Assembly: GCA_030427825.1 (NCBI GenBank)
Contig: JAUICO010000004.1
Coordinates: forward strand, 19,548-83,547
Reading direction: 5' to 3'
Origin: a bacterium
GTDB taxonomy: Bacteria > Myxococcota_A > Bradymonadia > REDH01
DNA length: 64,000 nt
The notes below the pieces were generated by a model. That model worked only from the letters and a program-made list of their open reading frames with translations, did not search any database and was not told the DNA's origin. Positions 43,276 through 51,687 of this stretch are shown here, in pieces (position 1 is the stretch's first letter; each line of letters opens with the position of its first letter). Made by a program: the position numbers and the translations under genes.

Positions 43276-45216
43276 CTACTGAAGAAGTGCCTTCACCGTC
43301 GCTACGACGTCCTCAGGCGCCAGATTCTGCTCGGCGAAGAGGTCGTTGGGCTTCCCACTGGTCCCGTAACGCGTCACGCCCATCCGCTTGAGCCTCGCGC
43401 TGACGCCATGGTCACCGAGGGTCTGCGACACCAGCGCGCCAAGCCCGGTACGCACGTTGTGGTCTTCGTAGGTAAGCAGGGTGCCGACCTGGCGGGCGGC
43501 GGAGAGAATCGCCTCTTCATCGACAGGCTTGAGACTCGCTGCGTTCACAACCCGCAGGCCGATTCCCTGCGCTGCGAGCGTTTCGGCAGCCTCAACCGCA
43601 CGGTAGACCATGGGCCCGACGGCAAAGATCACCGCGTCGTCGCCGGGGCGGACCGTAGGCCATCTGCCGGGTTCGAATTCGTAGTCGCCGCCGAAGGCCG
43701 CGTTTCCGTCCCCATCTGTAACAACCGGCAGCTTCGAGCGCCCCATCGTCACAAACACCGGTCGATGATTTGCGGCGACGTATCGAAGGATACGATCAGC
43801 GTCGTTCGGATCGGCGGGTGAGTACAGGTGAAAACCAAACAGATTGTGGGCGAGTGGAATGTAGTCGATGCACTGATGCGTCGGGCCGTCTTCGCCCACG
43901 TCCATCCCACAGTGCGTGACAACAACACGCGGCGCGGCGCCGTTCTGATCATTCAGCCGTTGCTGGTTGTAGCACTCGACGATTCCAAACATCCCAAAGG
44001 TGCTGAAGAAGGGAATCGTGGCGCTGATGCTGGCGGCGCCGGCGACTACAGCCGTGTTGTGCTCTGCGATTCCCGCTTCAAAGAATCGATCCGGTACGGC
44101 GGCGTGAAATGCGTTCATTTTCACCGAACCTTCGAGATCGCAGGACAGTCCGATGACCGGCCATGCCTCACTGTCCTCCGCGTTCAGCGCCGCGAGATCG
44201 GCGAGCACAGCGCCATACGCGCTGCGGCAGTCCGTAACGGTGCCCGGCTCGTAGTCGCGGTTGGGGCCGGTGTTCAGGCGAACCTGTGTGTCGCGCTCTA
44301 CGTGATGCGGCAGATTCGATGAGCGCTCGGTCCTACGCGCGCGAAGCGCATCCAGGTTGTTTTCGGCACCCAACTCGGCAAAGGCCCGCGCGGCCTGCTC
44401 GTCGTTGAGTGTCGTGCCGTGGAACTTCGCCAGATTCTCGATAAAGGAGATTCCTTTTCCCATGACGGTACGCAGGAGAATAACTGTCGGCGCATCCGGG
44501 TTGTTTGTTTGCTTCAGCGCAGCACTTCTGAAGGCGCCGTAGAGAGCGTCGAAGTCGTGTCCGTCGCATTCGATGACATTCCATCCGTCGGCGCGCCACG
44601 AGGCCGCCAGATCGAAGGGCATGATGTCCTCGGTGGCGCCACCGATCTGTAGTCCGTTGACGTCAATCCATGCGATCAGGTTCGAGAGCTTGAAACGCGA
44701 AGCGAAGCGACGAGCTTCTGAAATCTGCCCTTTCTGCTGCTCGCCGTCGCCCATTCCGACAAAGACGTTGTAGTCGTACCCTCGTACCCGTCCGGCTACT
44801 GCCATGCCGCAGCCGGCAGACAGGCCCTGGCCGAGATTACCCGTGTTCCACTCCACGCCCGGAACCACGTTTTCGATGTGGCCTCCGAACACCGAACCGG
44901 CGCGACGAAAGCCGCGAAACGCCTCGTCGATGTCGAAAAATCCGACATCTGCAAGAGTGGAGTAGACGCCCGGACTGATGTGTCCGTGAGACACGACGAC
45001 GCGGTCTCGCTCCGGCATCGCGGGATTTTTCGGGTCCACGTTGATGGTTGCGTACAGCAGCATCAACGCGTCGAGGCTTGAAAGGCTGCCACCGGGATGT
45101 CCGGACGCCGACAGCGATGTCAGACGGATCACGTCCGCCGCCAGCTGCGGGCGTCGCTCTTTCAGGCGCGTGCACAGGGGTTCAGAGAGCGCCGCGGGGG
45201 CAAAGCCATGTCGCAT
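43276..45216 (-). CDS. tkt: Transketolase
   Basis: A 646-residue, full-length transketolase. N-terminal ThDP domain: SLSASGHPGGSLSSLDALM, GHISPGVYSTLAD, NTGNLGQGLSAG and VGMGDGEQQKGQ (GDG motif) followed by the expected IDVNGLQ Asn. The pyrimidine domain has DLEGSVKM, FFEAGIAEHN (catalytic Glu), and FSTFGMFG; the C-terminal domain includes EDHNVRTGLGALV. It transfers two-carbon ketol units in the pentose phosphate pathway. The ATG at 45216 has only a weak ribosome-binding site. The GEDGPTHQ motif of the family is present as VGEDGPTHQCID. Confidence 0.93.
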   Translation of the reverse strand: MRHGFAPAALSEPLCTRLKERRPQLAADVIRLTSLSASGHPGGSLSSLDALMLLYATINVDPKNPAMPERDRVVVSHGHISPGVYSTLADVGFFDIDEAFRGFRRAGSVFGGHIENVVPGVEWNTGNLGQGLSAGCGMAVAGRVRGYDYNVFVGMGDGEQQKGQISEARRFASRFKLSNLIAWIDVNGLQIGGATEDIMPFDLAASWRADGWNVIECDGHDFDALYGAFRSAALKQTNNPDAPTVILLRTVMGKGISFIENLAKFHGTTLNDEQAARAFAELGAENNLDALRARRTERSSNLPHHVERDTQVRLNTGPNRDYEPGTVTDCRSAYGAVLADLAALNAEDSEAWPVIGLSCDLEGSVKMNAFHAAVPDRFFEAGIAEHNTAVVAGAASISATIPFFSTFGMFGIVECYNQQRLNDQNGAAPRVVVTHCGMDVGEDGPTHQCIDYIPLAHNLFGFHLYSPADPNDADRILRYVAANHRPVFVTMGRSKLPVVTDGDGNAAFGGDYEFEPGRWPTVRPGDDAVIFAVGPMVYRAVEAAETLAAQGIGLRVVNAASLKPVDEEAILSAARQVGTLLTYEDHNVRTGLGALVSQTLGDHGVSARLKRMGVTRYGTSGKPNDLFAEQNLAPEDVVATVKALLQ

Positions 45217-45322
45217 GGGTACACCGGGGTTGGTTCAACGGCGCGCCTGTTAGTGGAGGCATCGCCGCGTACGCAAGGGTACGCTTGCCGATCCGGGAGC
45301 AGAACGCGCCATGCGCCTCAGC

Positions 45323-45751
45323 TCACGCCTCGTCTTCGACGGGGATGTATTCGATGCGTGGGATGAAATCGCGGTTGAAGATCTCGGACTCGCCTCGACG
45401 CCACCGACGGGCCTCTTCAATGCAGGCCGGCACGCCGCGGTCGAATTCGCGCAGGTCGAGACCCATCGTGCCGTGGGGGTGCGACTTCAGCTCGTCGTGG
45501 CCGCGGTTGATGTAGTCGACCATGGCGTTCGGCTCACCGCCGTTGTGCCAGATCCGGAAGAAGCCGGATGCGAGGAGCGCGATCGACGCGAGAAAGTCCT
45601 TCTCCGGGCTGTCTGCGGCCTCGCTGAGCGCGGTGAAGGCCTTGGTTGCCTCTTCAAACTGCCAGCGGTTGAAGAGCTTCACTGCGTGTCGCAGCTCATC
45701 TGTAATCTCGTATGACATGGCACTGTTCCGGGAGGTACGCGCGCGGCTCAT
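45323..45751 (-). CDS. DUF309-like helical protein
   Basis: The ATG at 45751 overlaps the stop of the thermonuclease-like gene (ATGA) and has GGAGG four bases upstream, so this start is preferred over the ATG at 45718. The 142-residue protein contains AVKLFNRWQFEEATKAFTAL, ASIALLASGFFRIWHNGGEPNA and DYINRGHDELKSHP, the helical hairpin pattern of the DUF309 group, though the usual HEXXE-like motif is modified (WQFEEA). Function unknown. Co-translated with the preceding exported nuclease-like protein. Confidence 0.65.
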   Translation of the reverse strand: MSRARTSRNSAMSYEITDELRHAVKLFNRWQFEEATKAFTALSEAADSPEKDFLASIALLASGFFRIWHNGGEPNAMVDYINRGHDELKSHPHGTMGLDLREFDRGVPACIEEARRWRRGESEIFNRDFIPRIEYIPVEDEA

Positions 45752-46620
45752 AGATCCTCCATCGCTGCATCGCAACGAACGTTGTGCTGGGTATACCAGT
45801 TCTGGGTGCTTGTACTCATCATGGTGATCACCTCGCTCGGCTGTCGGCCCTGCCACATTCCGCGGCCCGCGTCCTGGGCGTCAAATTCGGCGCGGCAGTA
45901 CATGCCTCGGCGATCGCTGCGAAACGCAGTGTAGGACAGCGCCGCGCCGGCCGCGACCATTTCACCGCCGAGGTCGACCGATGGACCTGCCTCCTGTGGT
46001 GCGTCGAGGTAGACCAGAGCGCGATCGTAGCTGTCCGTGTCGCAGGCCTCTCCGCGCTCACGGTCATCGCAGCTGACGACGAATCCGGAGTCCCGGCCCA
46101 GTTGATCGACAATCGCCACCAGGGCCTCGTACGCGCCGAGGCCATAAAACTCATCGTCACGGACGCAGCGATTTCGGAAGCTGCTGTTCTGCTCCATCTC
46201 GCATTCCGGCGCGTTGATTCCCAGAAGTCGAACCGCGAATGTGCGCGAGCCAACGATCAGATCCATCGTGTCTCCGTCGATCAGATGTCCGAGCGTTCCG
46301 GTCTGTCCGGCACGCACGACGTCATTCGCGATCGGCGGCAGGCCGGTATCACCGGCGTCGTCCCCTGCGCCATCACCGGTCCCATCCGAGCCCGTGCCTG
46401 TGGAGTCATCGCCGGCGTCGCGCTCGACAGCATCGCCCGCCGCGTCTTCGCCGGTATCCGACGAAGAGTCGAAGACGGAGCCGCCGCCGTTGTCGCCGGG
46501 CGCGTCCGCGCAGCAGGGCCCGGACAGCGCCACCAGGCCGAGTGCGAAGACTGCCAGTAGCTGGCGCGCGGGAATGTCTGGCCCTTTCACGTGGTGTATC
46601 CGATGCTGAAGCGGCGCCAT
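45748..46620 (-). CDS. Exported thermonuclease-like (SNase) protein
   Basis: The ATG at 46620 gives an N-terminal hydrophobic segment (ARQLLAVFALGLVALSG) followed by PCC; a lipobox is not canonical, so either a lipoprotein with an unusual site or a plain signal. After an acidic Gly/Asp linker to about residue 95, the 290-residue product has a staphylococcal-nuclease fold: GHLIDGDTMDLIVG (metal ligand Asp), FAVRLLGINAPECE (catalytic Arg and Glu) and YDRALVYLD (second Arg). All three catalytic positions look intact. Expected function is a secreted DNA/RNA nuclease for nutrients or defence. Translationally coupled to the DUF309-like gene. Confidence 0.78.
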   Translation of the reverse strand: MAPLQHRIHHVKGPDIPARQLLAVFALGLVALSGPCCADAPGDNGGGSVFDSSSDTGEDAAGDAVERDAGDDSTGTGSDGTGDGAGDDAGDTGLPPIANDVVRAGQTGTLGHLIDGDTMDLIVGSRTFAVRLLGINAPECEMEQNSSFRNRCVRDDEFYGLGAYEALVAIVDQLGRDSGFVVSCDDRERGEACDTDSYDRALVYLDAPQEAGPSVDLGGEMVAAGAALSYTAFRSDRRGMYCRAEFDAQDAGRGMWQGRQPSEVITMMSTSTQNWYTQHNVRCDAAMEDL

Positions 46621-46800
46621 TGTGCTGCGAATTGAGAGTACGGGCAAGCGCACGGATGGTCGGCGCGCGAATGAGATCGCTGCTTTGCGGTGTTGATCCC
46701 TTCAGAAAACCCGCAAAGCGCCGATTTCTATGAAAGAACCTTTGCGCCCTGAGTGCGTTGACAGCACCTGAGCGACGCGGTCCGCCGGCGAGGGAGGACT

Positions 46801-46829
46801 TTGCGGGCTCGACCGTGACACGCTATCCT
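46801..46829 (+). promoter_or_regulatory. Sigma70-like promoter of the AAA+/PlsX-like/HAD operon
   Basis: TTGCGG (46801-46806) and TATCCT (46824-46829) are separated by exactly 17 bases, about 36 bases upstream of the GTG start at 46865. It is the best -35/-10 match I saw in the window. Confidence 0.5.
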
Positions 46830-46864
46830 GTGGTACGGTGACCACGAGAGTGTGAGGCCAGACG

Positions 46865-49660
46865 GTGGCAGAAGAAAGCGAGCACGCGGGACTACCGCTA
46901 TACGACGACACAGGGCACCTCGACCTGAGCCGGTTCACCCGGGACTCGCGAGACGTCCTGGAGGGGTGCCTCGCGTGGCTGCAGAGCATCAACCGGAGCA
47001 CCTTTCTTCCCATCGATCTCATTGTCGTCCTGATTCAACGGGACAACCACGACCTGGGCAGAGTCATTGCGCTCGCCGCACGCGGCAACGAGGACGTAGA
47101 CGGCCTGGCGGCCAACCTGAGCGTCCTGGCCAAACGCGTGGACCGTAAGAGCGAAGAGGCGCCTTCATTGCAGATGAACCGCTTCTCGCTGGGCTTCATG
47201 GGAATCCTCGAAGACGCCGCCGCGTGGGCCCACGAGTCCGGACGTGAGCGGGTCACAGAGCACGACCTTGTGCGCGTAGTGCGATGGCGCGCAGAGCTGC
47301 AGGAGAGCGCTTCCGTACGATGGGCCATTCGACAGCTTGCGCAACCGGGAGGCGAGCACCTCTTCGACGCCGGCGGCACGCTGCGCGACCGTGTCTTTAC
47401 GCGGCGACTGTGGCGCCTGCTCGAAAAAGGCATGCGGCTCAGCTGTAGAGCCGGTTTGCCCTTTCTCGGCACGCCACACCTTATCGCCGCCTTCTGTTCG
47501 ACCCGGGACAGCGTCGTCTGGCGCGCAGCAGAGCTGAATGGCGTCGACCCCTCACGGCTGCGCGAAGAGCTTCTGCGCATCGTCGGCAACCGGCAACCGG
47601 CGCAGGACGAGTTCTCCCTGGGCAGGCGCACGCTGACGCCACGGCTGATCCGCATGCTCGTGTTCGCCGGCGAACAGGCGGACGGCGAAGGCCGCCGGGT
47701 CACCGAGCAGGACATCGTTGAGGCCTTCCTGGAGGACGGCGGATCCTCCCTTGAACTGGTCCGCGCACTCGGCGTGGAGCAGCAGCTGCGCGAGCTCCTC
47801 GGCGAGCCGCGCGTACGCCAGCGCGAGCGGAGTCGTTGGATCGGCCCCGCCGCGGCGGAAGAGCCCGACGAGGAATCAGGCACCCCAACCCTCGACCTCC
47901 TGGGCCAGGACCTGAGCGCCGAAGCCGAAGCCGGCACCCTGCCGACCATTCTGGGCCGCGAAGAAGAGCTGCAGCGCATTCTCAATGTGCTGATGCGCAG
48001 CGAACAGCGGAATCCACTGCTGACCGGCGAACCGGGTGTGGGCAAGACCGCGCTCGCAGCGGCGCTCGCCCAACGAATTCATGAAGGGCGCGTGCCCGCG
48101 CGGCTCAAGAACCTGCGCGTGGTCGAGATCAACGGCGCCGGCCTCCTCGGCGGCACTTCATACCGCGGCGAACTTGAGGCGCGCATCAAGGCCCTGCTCA
48201 AGGAGGCCGAAGAGGACGTGATTCTCTTCATCGACGAGGCACACGCGGTCTTCTCGCCGCGCTCCGCTGCAGGACAGCCCGCCGAGGTCCCGAATCACTT
48301 CAAGTCGGCGCTGGCATCCGGACGCATCGCCGTCGTCGCCGCGACCACCGACGCAGAGTTTCACCGTTGGATCGAACAGGACTCCGCGCTGAAGCGTCGC
48401 TTTGAGAGGATCGCGATTCCTGAGGTCTCGCCCGTGACCGCGCGCTCCATTCTGCAGAGCCTCGCGCCGTCGTGGGAGGCGGACTACGAAGTTCCCATCA
48501 GCCCCGAGGCGCTGGACGCAGCCATCGCCCTCTCCACACGCTTCATTCCGGAGCAGTCGCTACCGGACAAGGCAAAGAAGCTGCTGATGGACTCGACGAT
48601 CGCGGTGGCATCGGAGTTGGCCCTCGACCCGGGTAGCGACGAGCCGGGACGCGCCGACCTCGACGGGACTCCAAAGCGACGTGTCGTCTCCAAACTGGAT
48701 GTTGCGCGCCAGGTATCCGCGAAGACCGGCATCCCGCTGGACCGTATCATTCGCGGCTCCGTCGCGTGGTGGAAGGACCTCCCGGAGCGCCTGCGGGATC
48801 AGGTCGTGGGCCAGGGCGCAGCGGTCGAGGCGGTGTCCCGATGTCTCGTCGCCGGTCGCCTCAACGCTGTCGGCCGGCATCGACCGCAGGGTGTGTTCGT
48901 GTTTGCCGGACCGCCCGGCGTCGGCAAGTCGCGCCTCGCAAAAGCACTGGCGAACGAAGTCTTCGGCAGTCCGGACGCCCTGCTGCGGCTGGACATGTCG
49001 GACTACCACGAGGCGCACTCCATCTCCCGGCTGATCGGCACCCCACCGGGCTACGTCGGATACCAGGACGAGGACGCGCTGGTAACGCCCCTGCGCCGCA
49101 GGCCAAGCTCCGTCGTCTTTCTGGACGGCTTCAACCTGGCCCACCCACGAGTACAGGAACGATTGATTCGCCTCCTGGACGAAGGGGAAATCACGGACAC
49201 GCGTGGTCTCAGGGCCGACGCCACGCACGCGATTTTCATCCTCTCTGTGCATGTAGAGGTCGATACTGTCTCCCGGATTGGTTTTGGCGGCGATGCACAG
49301 CACGCCGAGCGCGGTCTCGCTGACTTTGACGCAGAGCTCGCGGAGCGCCTTCGAGGCTACACCTACGAGTTTGTGCCCTTCAGAGGCGTCACAGCAGACG
49401 ACGGCGGACTTGCGATGCAGCTCTTTGAGGAGCGACTGTCCTCGTTTCGAGTGGCTCTGGAAGAGGAGTTTGCCGTTCGAATCCAGCTCGATGAAGCCGC
49501 ATGGACTCGGATGCAGCGCGAGGTAAGCCGCCTGCAACGTGCGAGGGATATCGATGCGTACTTCAAAGAGAATGTCGTCGACATTGTGAGCGCGAGGCTG
49601 CTCGCAGGGATCGATGAAGACGTGATACACATCCACACGCCGGAACAGGAACCGGCCTGA
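46865..49660 (+). CDS. ClpA/ClpC-like double AAA+ ATPase with altered second ATPase site
   Basis: A 931-residue protein starting at GTG with GAGG seven bases upstream. Residues 20-330 hold two or more Clp_N-like helical repeats (FTRDSRDVLEGCLAW, then FTRRLWRLLEKGMRLS and GTPHLIAAF). D1 has Walker A GEPGVGKT (388-395), VILFIDEAHAV (Asp457-Glu458) and a TSYRGELE pore loop. D2 has GPPGVGKS (682-689) and a GYVGYQ pore loop, but its Walker B reads VVFLDGFNLAHP: Gly755 replaces the catalytic Glu. An IGFG tripeptide-type loop (805-808) sits where ClpA and ClpX dock ClpP. There is no ClpB-type middle domain. It heads an operon with a PlsX-like and a HAD phosphatase-like gene, unlike known Clp operons. 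Confidence 0.88.
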   Translation: MAEESEHAGLPLYDDTGHLDLSRFTRDSRDVLEGCLAWLQSINRSTFLPIDLIVVLIQRDNHDLGRVIALAARGNEDVDGLAANLSVLAKRVDRKSEEAPSLQMNRFSLGFMGILEDAAAWAHESGRERVTEHDLVRVVRWRAELQESASVRWAIRQLAQPGGEHLFDAGGTLRDRVFTRRLWRLLEKGMRLSCRAGLPFLGTPHLIAAFCSTRDSVVWRAAELNGVDPSRLREELLRIVGNRQPAQDEFSLGRRTLTPRLIRMLVFAGEQADGEGRRVTEQDIVEAFLEDGGSSLELVRALGVEQQLRELLGEPRVRQRERSRWIGPAAAEEPDEESGTPTLDLLGQDLSAEAEAGTLPTILGREEELQRILNVLMRSEQRNPLLTGEPGVGKTALAAALAQRIHEGRVPARLKNLRVVEINGAGLLGGTSYRGELEARIKALLKEAEEDVILFIDEAHAVFSPRSAAGQPAEVPNHFKSALASGRIAVVAATTDAEFHRWIEQDSALKRRFERIAIPEVSPVTARSILQSLAPSWEADYEVPISPEALDAAIALSTRFIPEQSLPDKAKKLLMDSTIAVASELALDPGSDEPGRADLDGTPKRRVVSKLDVARQVSAKTGIPLDRIIRGSVAWWKDLPERLRDQVVGQGAAVEAVSRCLVAGRLNAVGRHRPQGVFVFAGPPGVGKSRLAKALANEVFGSPDALLRLDMSDYHEAHSISRLIGTPPGYVGYQDEDALVTPLRRRPSSVVFLDGFNLAHPRVQERLIRLLDEGEITDTRGLRADATHAIFILSVHVEVDTVSRIGFGGDAQHAERGLADFDAELAERLRGYTYEFVPFRGVTADDGGLAMQLFEERLSSFRVALEEEFAVRIQLDEAAWTRMQREVSRLQRARDIDAYFKENVVDIVSARLLAGIDEDVIHIHTPEQEPA

Positions 49661-49675
49661 TCGCATCCGGGTGAC

Positions 49676-50656
49676 ATGGCGCTGATCATTGATGTTTTCG
49701 GCGCGCCCGACTCTGCGGCGGCGCTCGAAGCGGCGGCGCACGCGTCAGCAGAGCTGGACGTAGATCTGCAGCTGGTCGGGCACGAAAACACTCTCGCCGG
49801 TGCCCTCGCTGAGCTTCCCTGCGACTTCGAGAGAATCTCGGTCGATCACTACGCCGGCGACTCCATCGACGAAGCCCTGGACCAGGCGCTTCGCCTCACC
49901 GCGATGCGGCCGTCGACGTTGATATGCTCCGCAAACCCTCGTGGCCTGATCGACGCTGCACATCGACACCTCGCGCTGATAGACGGCGTCGAGCGCGCCG
50001 CGTTGGCGGGCGTGTATCCGACCCTGCGCCACCGCGGTCACGAGAGAGACCCCTTCGCGCTGCTTCTGGATGTGAGCGCGAGCGTAGAACCCCGCGCCCG
50101 TGACCTTGTGGTCTGGGCCGCGCTGGGTGCCGAGTACGCGCGTATCGTCTCGCGCAACGACCAGCCGATCGTAGCGCTGCTTGCAAACAGCTCGCAGCGC
50201 AGCCTCTGTTCGGCTGCAGTGCGCAGGGCTGCCGTCGGCCTGGACGAGGTAGAGCTGGATTGGGACTACCGGGGGTTGATCACGGCCGACCAGGTCCCTG
50301 CAGGGGATGCCGACGTGGTGGTCGCCGGGGGCCTGGCAGGCGACGTCATGCTACGCAGCATCGAGGGCCTGGCGACCACCGGCGAAGCGCTGGTTGAGCA
50401 GGCTCGGCGACGCTTTCGGTGGCGTGTTGGGGTGCAGATGCTGAGCTCTGCCATCGAGCGGCTACGCGAGATGACGGATTGGGAAAACTATGGCGGCGCG
50501 CCGGTGCTGGGTTTTGACCGCTCGGTCATCCTGATTCGACAGGATGCGGGAACCCGAGCCTGGTACAATGCCATTCGCCTCGCGCGGAAGCTCGACAGAG
50601 GCGATCTGATCGGACGCCTGCGCGTCGCCGCCGCAGCGGCCGGAGGGCACCCATGA
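49676..50656 (+). CDS. Degenerate PlsX-like (phosphate acyltransferase fold) protein
   Basis: A 326-residue protein that follows the PlsX pattern in order but with altered key motifs. The Asn/Gly-rich loop reads CSANPRGLIDAAHRHL (PlsX: SAGNTGALMA), then FALLLDVSASVEPRA (LLDVGANVD), WAALGAEYARIVSR (AvMGs.yar), PIVALLANSSQ (VgLLNiGeE), DVVVAGGLAGDVMLRSIEGLA (DVvVtDGFtGNV.LKt.EG) and YGGAPVLGFDRSV (YGGApLLG). PlsX makes acyl-phosphate from acyl-ACP; with this many substitutions activity is doubtful or changed. It lies 15 bases after the AAA+ gene and overlaps the HAD gene by four bases, away from the usual fab genes. Confidence 0.72.
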   Translation: MALIIDVFGAPDSAAALEAAAHASAELDVDLQLVGHENTLAGALAELPCDFERISVDHYAGDSIDEALDQALRLTAMRPSTLICSANPRGLIDAAHRHLALIDGVERAALAGVYPTLRHRGHERDPFALLLDVSASVEPRARDLVVWAALGAEYARIVSRNDQPIVALLANSSQRSLCSAAVRRAAVGLDEVELDWDYRGLITADQVPAGDADVVVAGGLAGDVMLRSIEGLATTGEALVEQARRRFRWRVGVQMLSSAIERLREMTDWENYGGAPVLGFDRSVILIRQDAGTRAWYNAIRLARKLDRGDLIGRLRVAAAAAGGHP

Positions 50657-51675
50657 GCGCGATCGTCCACTACCGCTGGGATGTCGATAAGACCTACATC
50701 CGCACCGAGTTCGACACCTTTCGTGACCTCGTCCGGGCGTGGCGCCAGGAAGCCGAGGACAAGACCAACATCCCGGGTGCGCCGGCGCTGCTGCGGGAGC
50801 TGCTCGCGACCCGAGATCGAGATCAGAGCAGGGTCACATTCATCAGCGGCAGCCCGCGCCAGATGCGCCGCGTGCTGAGCGATAAGTTCCGCCTGGATGG
50901 CGTCGAGCCGGACGCGTTCATCCTGAAACCGAACCTGAGCAACATCCTGCTCATGCGGTGGAAGGCGGTGAACAACCAGGTCGGTTACAAGCTGGCCGCG
51001 CTCCTGGACAGTCGGTCAGAGGGCGCCGATGAGTACCTGTTTGGCGATGACTCCGAGCAGGACGCGCTGATCTACAGCATGTACGCGGATATGCTGAGCG
51101 GAGACATCGGCGCGGACGAGCTGCAGGAGACCCTGCTGGCCTGCGGTGTCTACGAACACGAGGTGGAAGCCCTCGTGCGGCGTTATGGGGAAATGACGCA
51201 GAGCGGTGTTGTTCGGAGGGTGTTCATTCACCTGGACCGCCGCTCACCTCTGCAGCGCTTTCTCGCCTACGGCCCACGGGTCGTCGCCGTGTACAACTAC
51301 TTCCAGGCCGCCGTAATCCTGCACGCGAACGGCGTGCTCTCTGTCGAAGGCGTCGCGAGAGTCGTCGAATCGATGAGGCTGGACGGCTATACGCCGACGC
51401 GCCTCGCTAACTCCGTCCGCGACCTGCTGCGCCGTGGCTTCATCAACGCGTCGGTGCTTGACGAGATGCTGGGGCCCTATCCGGACGACGCATCCGGGTT
51501 CTGGACTACCGATTTCTTTGACGCCTTTCTCGAAGCGCTCGATGGTGTCGAGACCACCGTAGTTCGCCGCGTGTCGAGACCGGTACGAATCGATTACGGA
51601 GATCTGATCGAGAGGCACCGCTACAAAAGGCCGGAAACCCCGAAAGATCAACTTCCGGGGTTCCTCAAGGACTGA
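50653..51675 (+). CDS. App1/DUF2183-like HAD phosphatase
   Basis: A 340-residue protein with the HAD hallmarks of the App1/DUF2183 phosphatidate-phosphatase group: DVDKT at residues 10-14 (nucleophile DxD), TFISGSPRQMRRVL (motif II), FILKPNLSN (motif III Lys), QVGYKLAAL and FGDDSEQDALIY (motif IV acidic residues). The C-terminal 150 residues are helical and unfamiliar. Known relatives dephosphorylate phosphatidate. It starts inside the stop of the PlsX-like gene (ATGA) and ends in a strong nested hairpin at 51627-51687. Together with its neighbours it suggests a phospholipid-linked function for the operon. Confidence 0.75.
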   Translation: MSAIVHYRWDVDKTYIRTEFDTFRDLVRAWRQEAEDKTNIPGAPALLRELLATRDRDQSRVTFISGSPRQMRRVLSDKFRLDGVEPDAFILKPNLSNILLMRWKAVNNQVGYKLAALLDSRSEGADEYLFGDDSEQDALIYSMYADMLSGDIGADELQETLLACGVYEHEVEALVRRYGEMTQSGVVRRVFIHLDRRSPLQRFLAYGPRVVAVYNYFQAAVILHANGVLSVEGVARVVESMRLDGYTPTRLANSVRDLLRRGFINASVLDEMLGPYPDDASGFWTTDFFDAFLEALDGVETTVVRRVSRPVRIDYGDLIERHRYKRPETPKDQLPGFLKD

Positions 51676-51687
51676 CGGTCCGGCCTT
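51627..51687. terminator. Nested inverted repeats at the convergent 3' ends
   Basis: Outer arms AAGGCCGGA (51627-51635) and TCCGGCCTT (51679-51687) are perfect complements; inner arms near 51633-51642 and 51655-51664 form an alternative hairpin. The element covers the 3' end of the HAD gene and the stop of the convergent lipoprotein gene, so it could end transcription from both sides. Confidence 0.45.
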
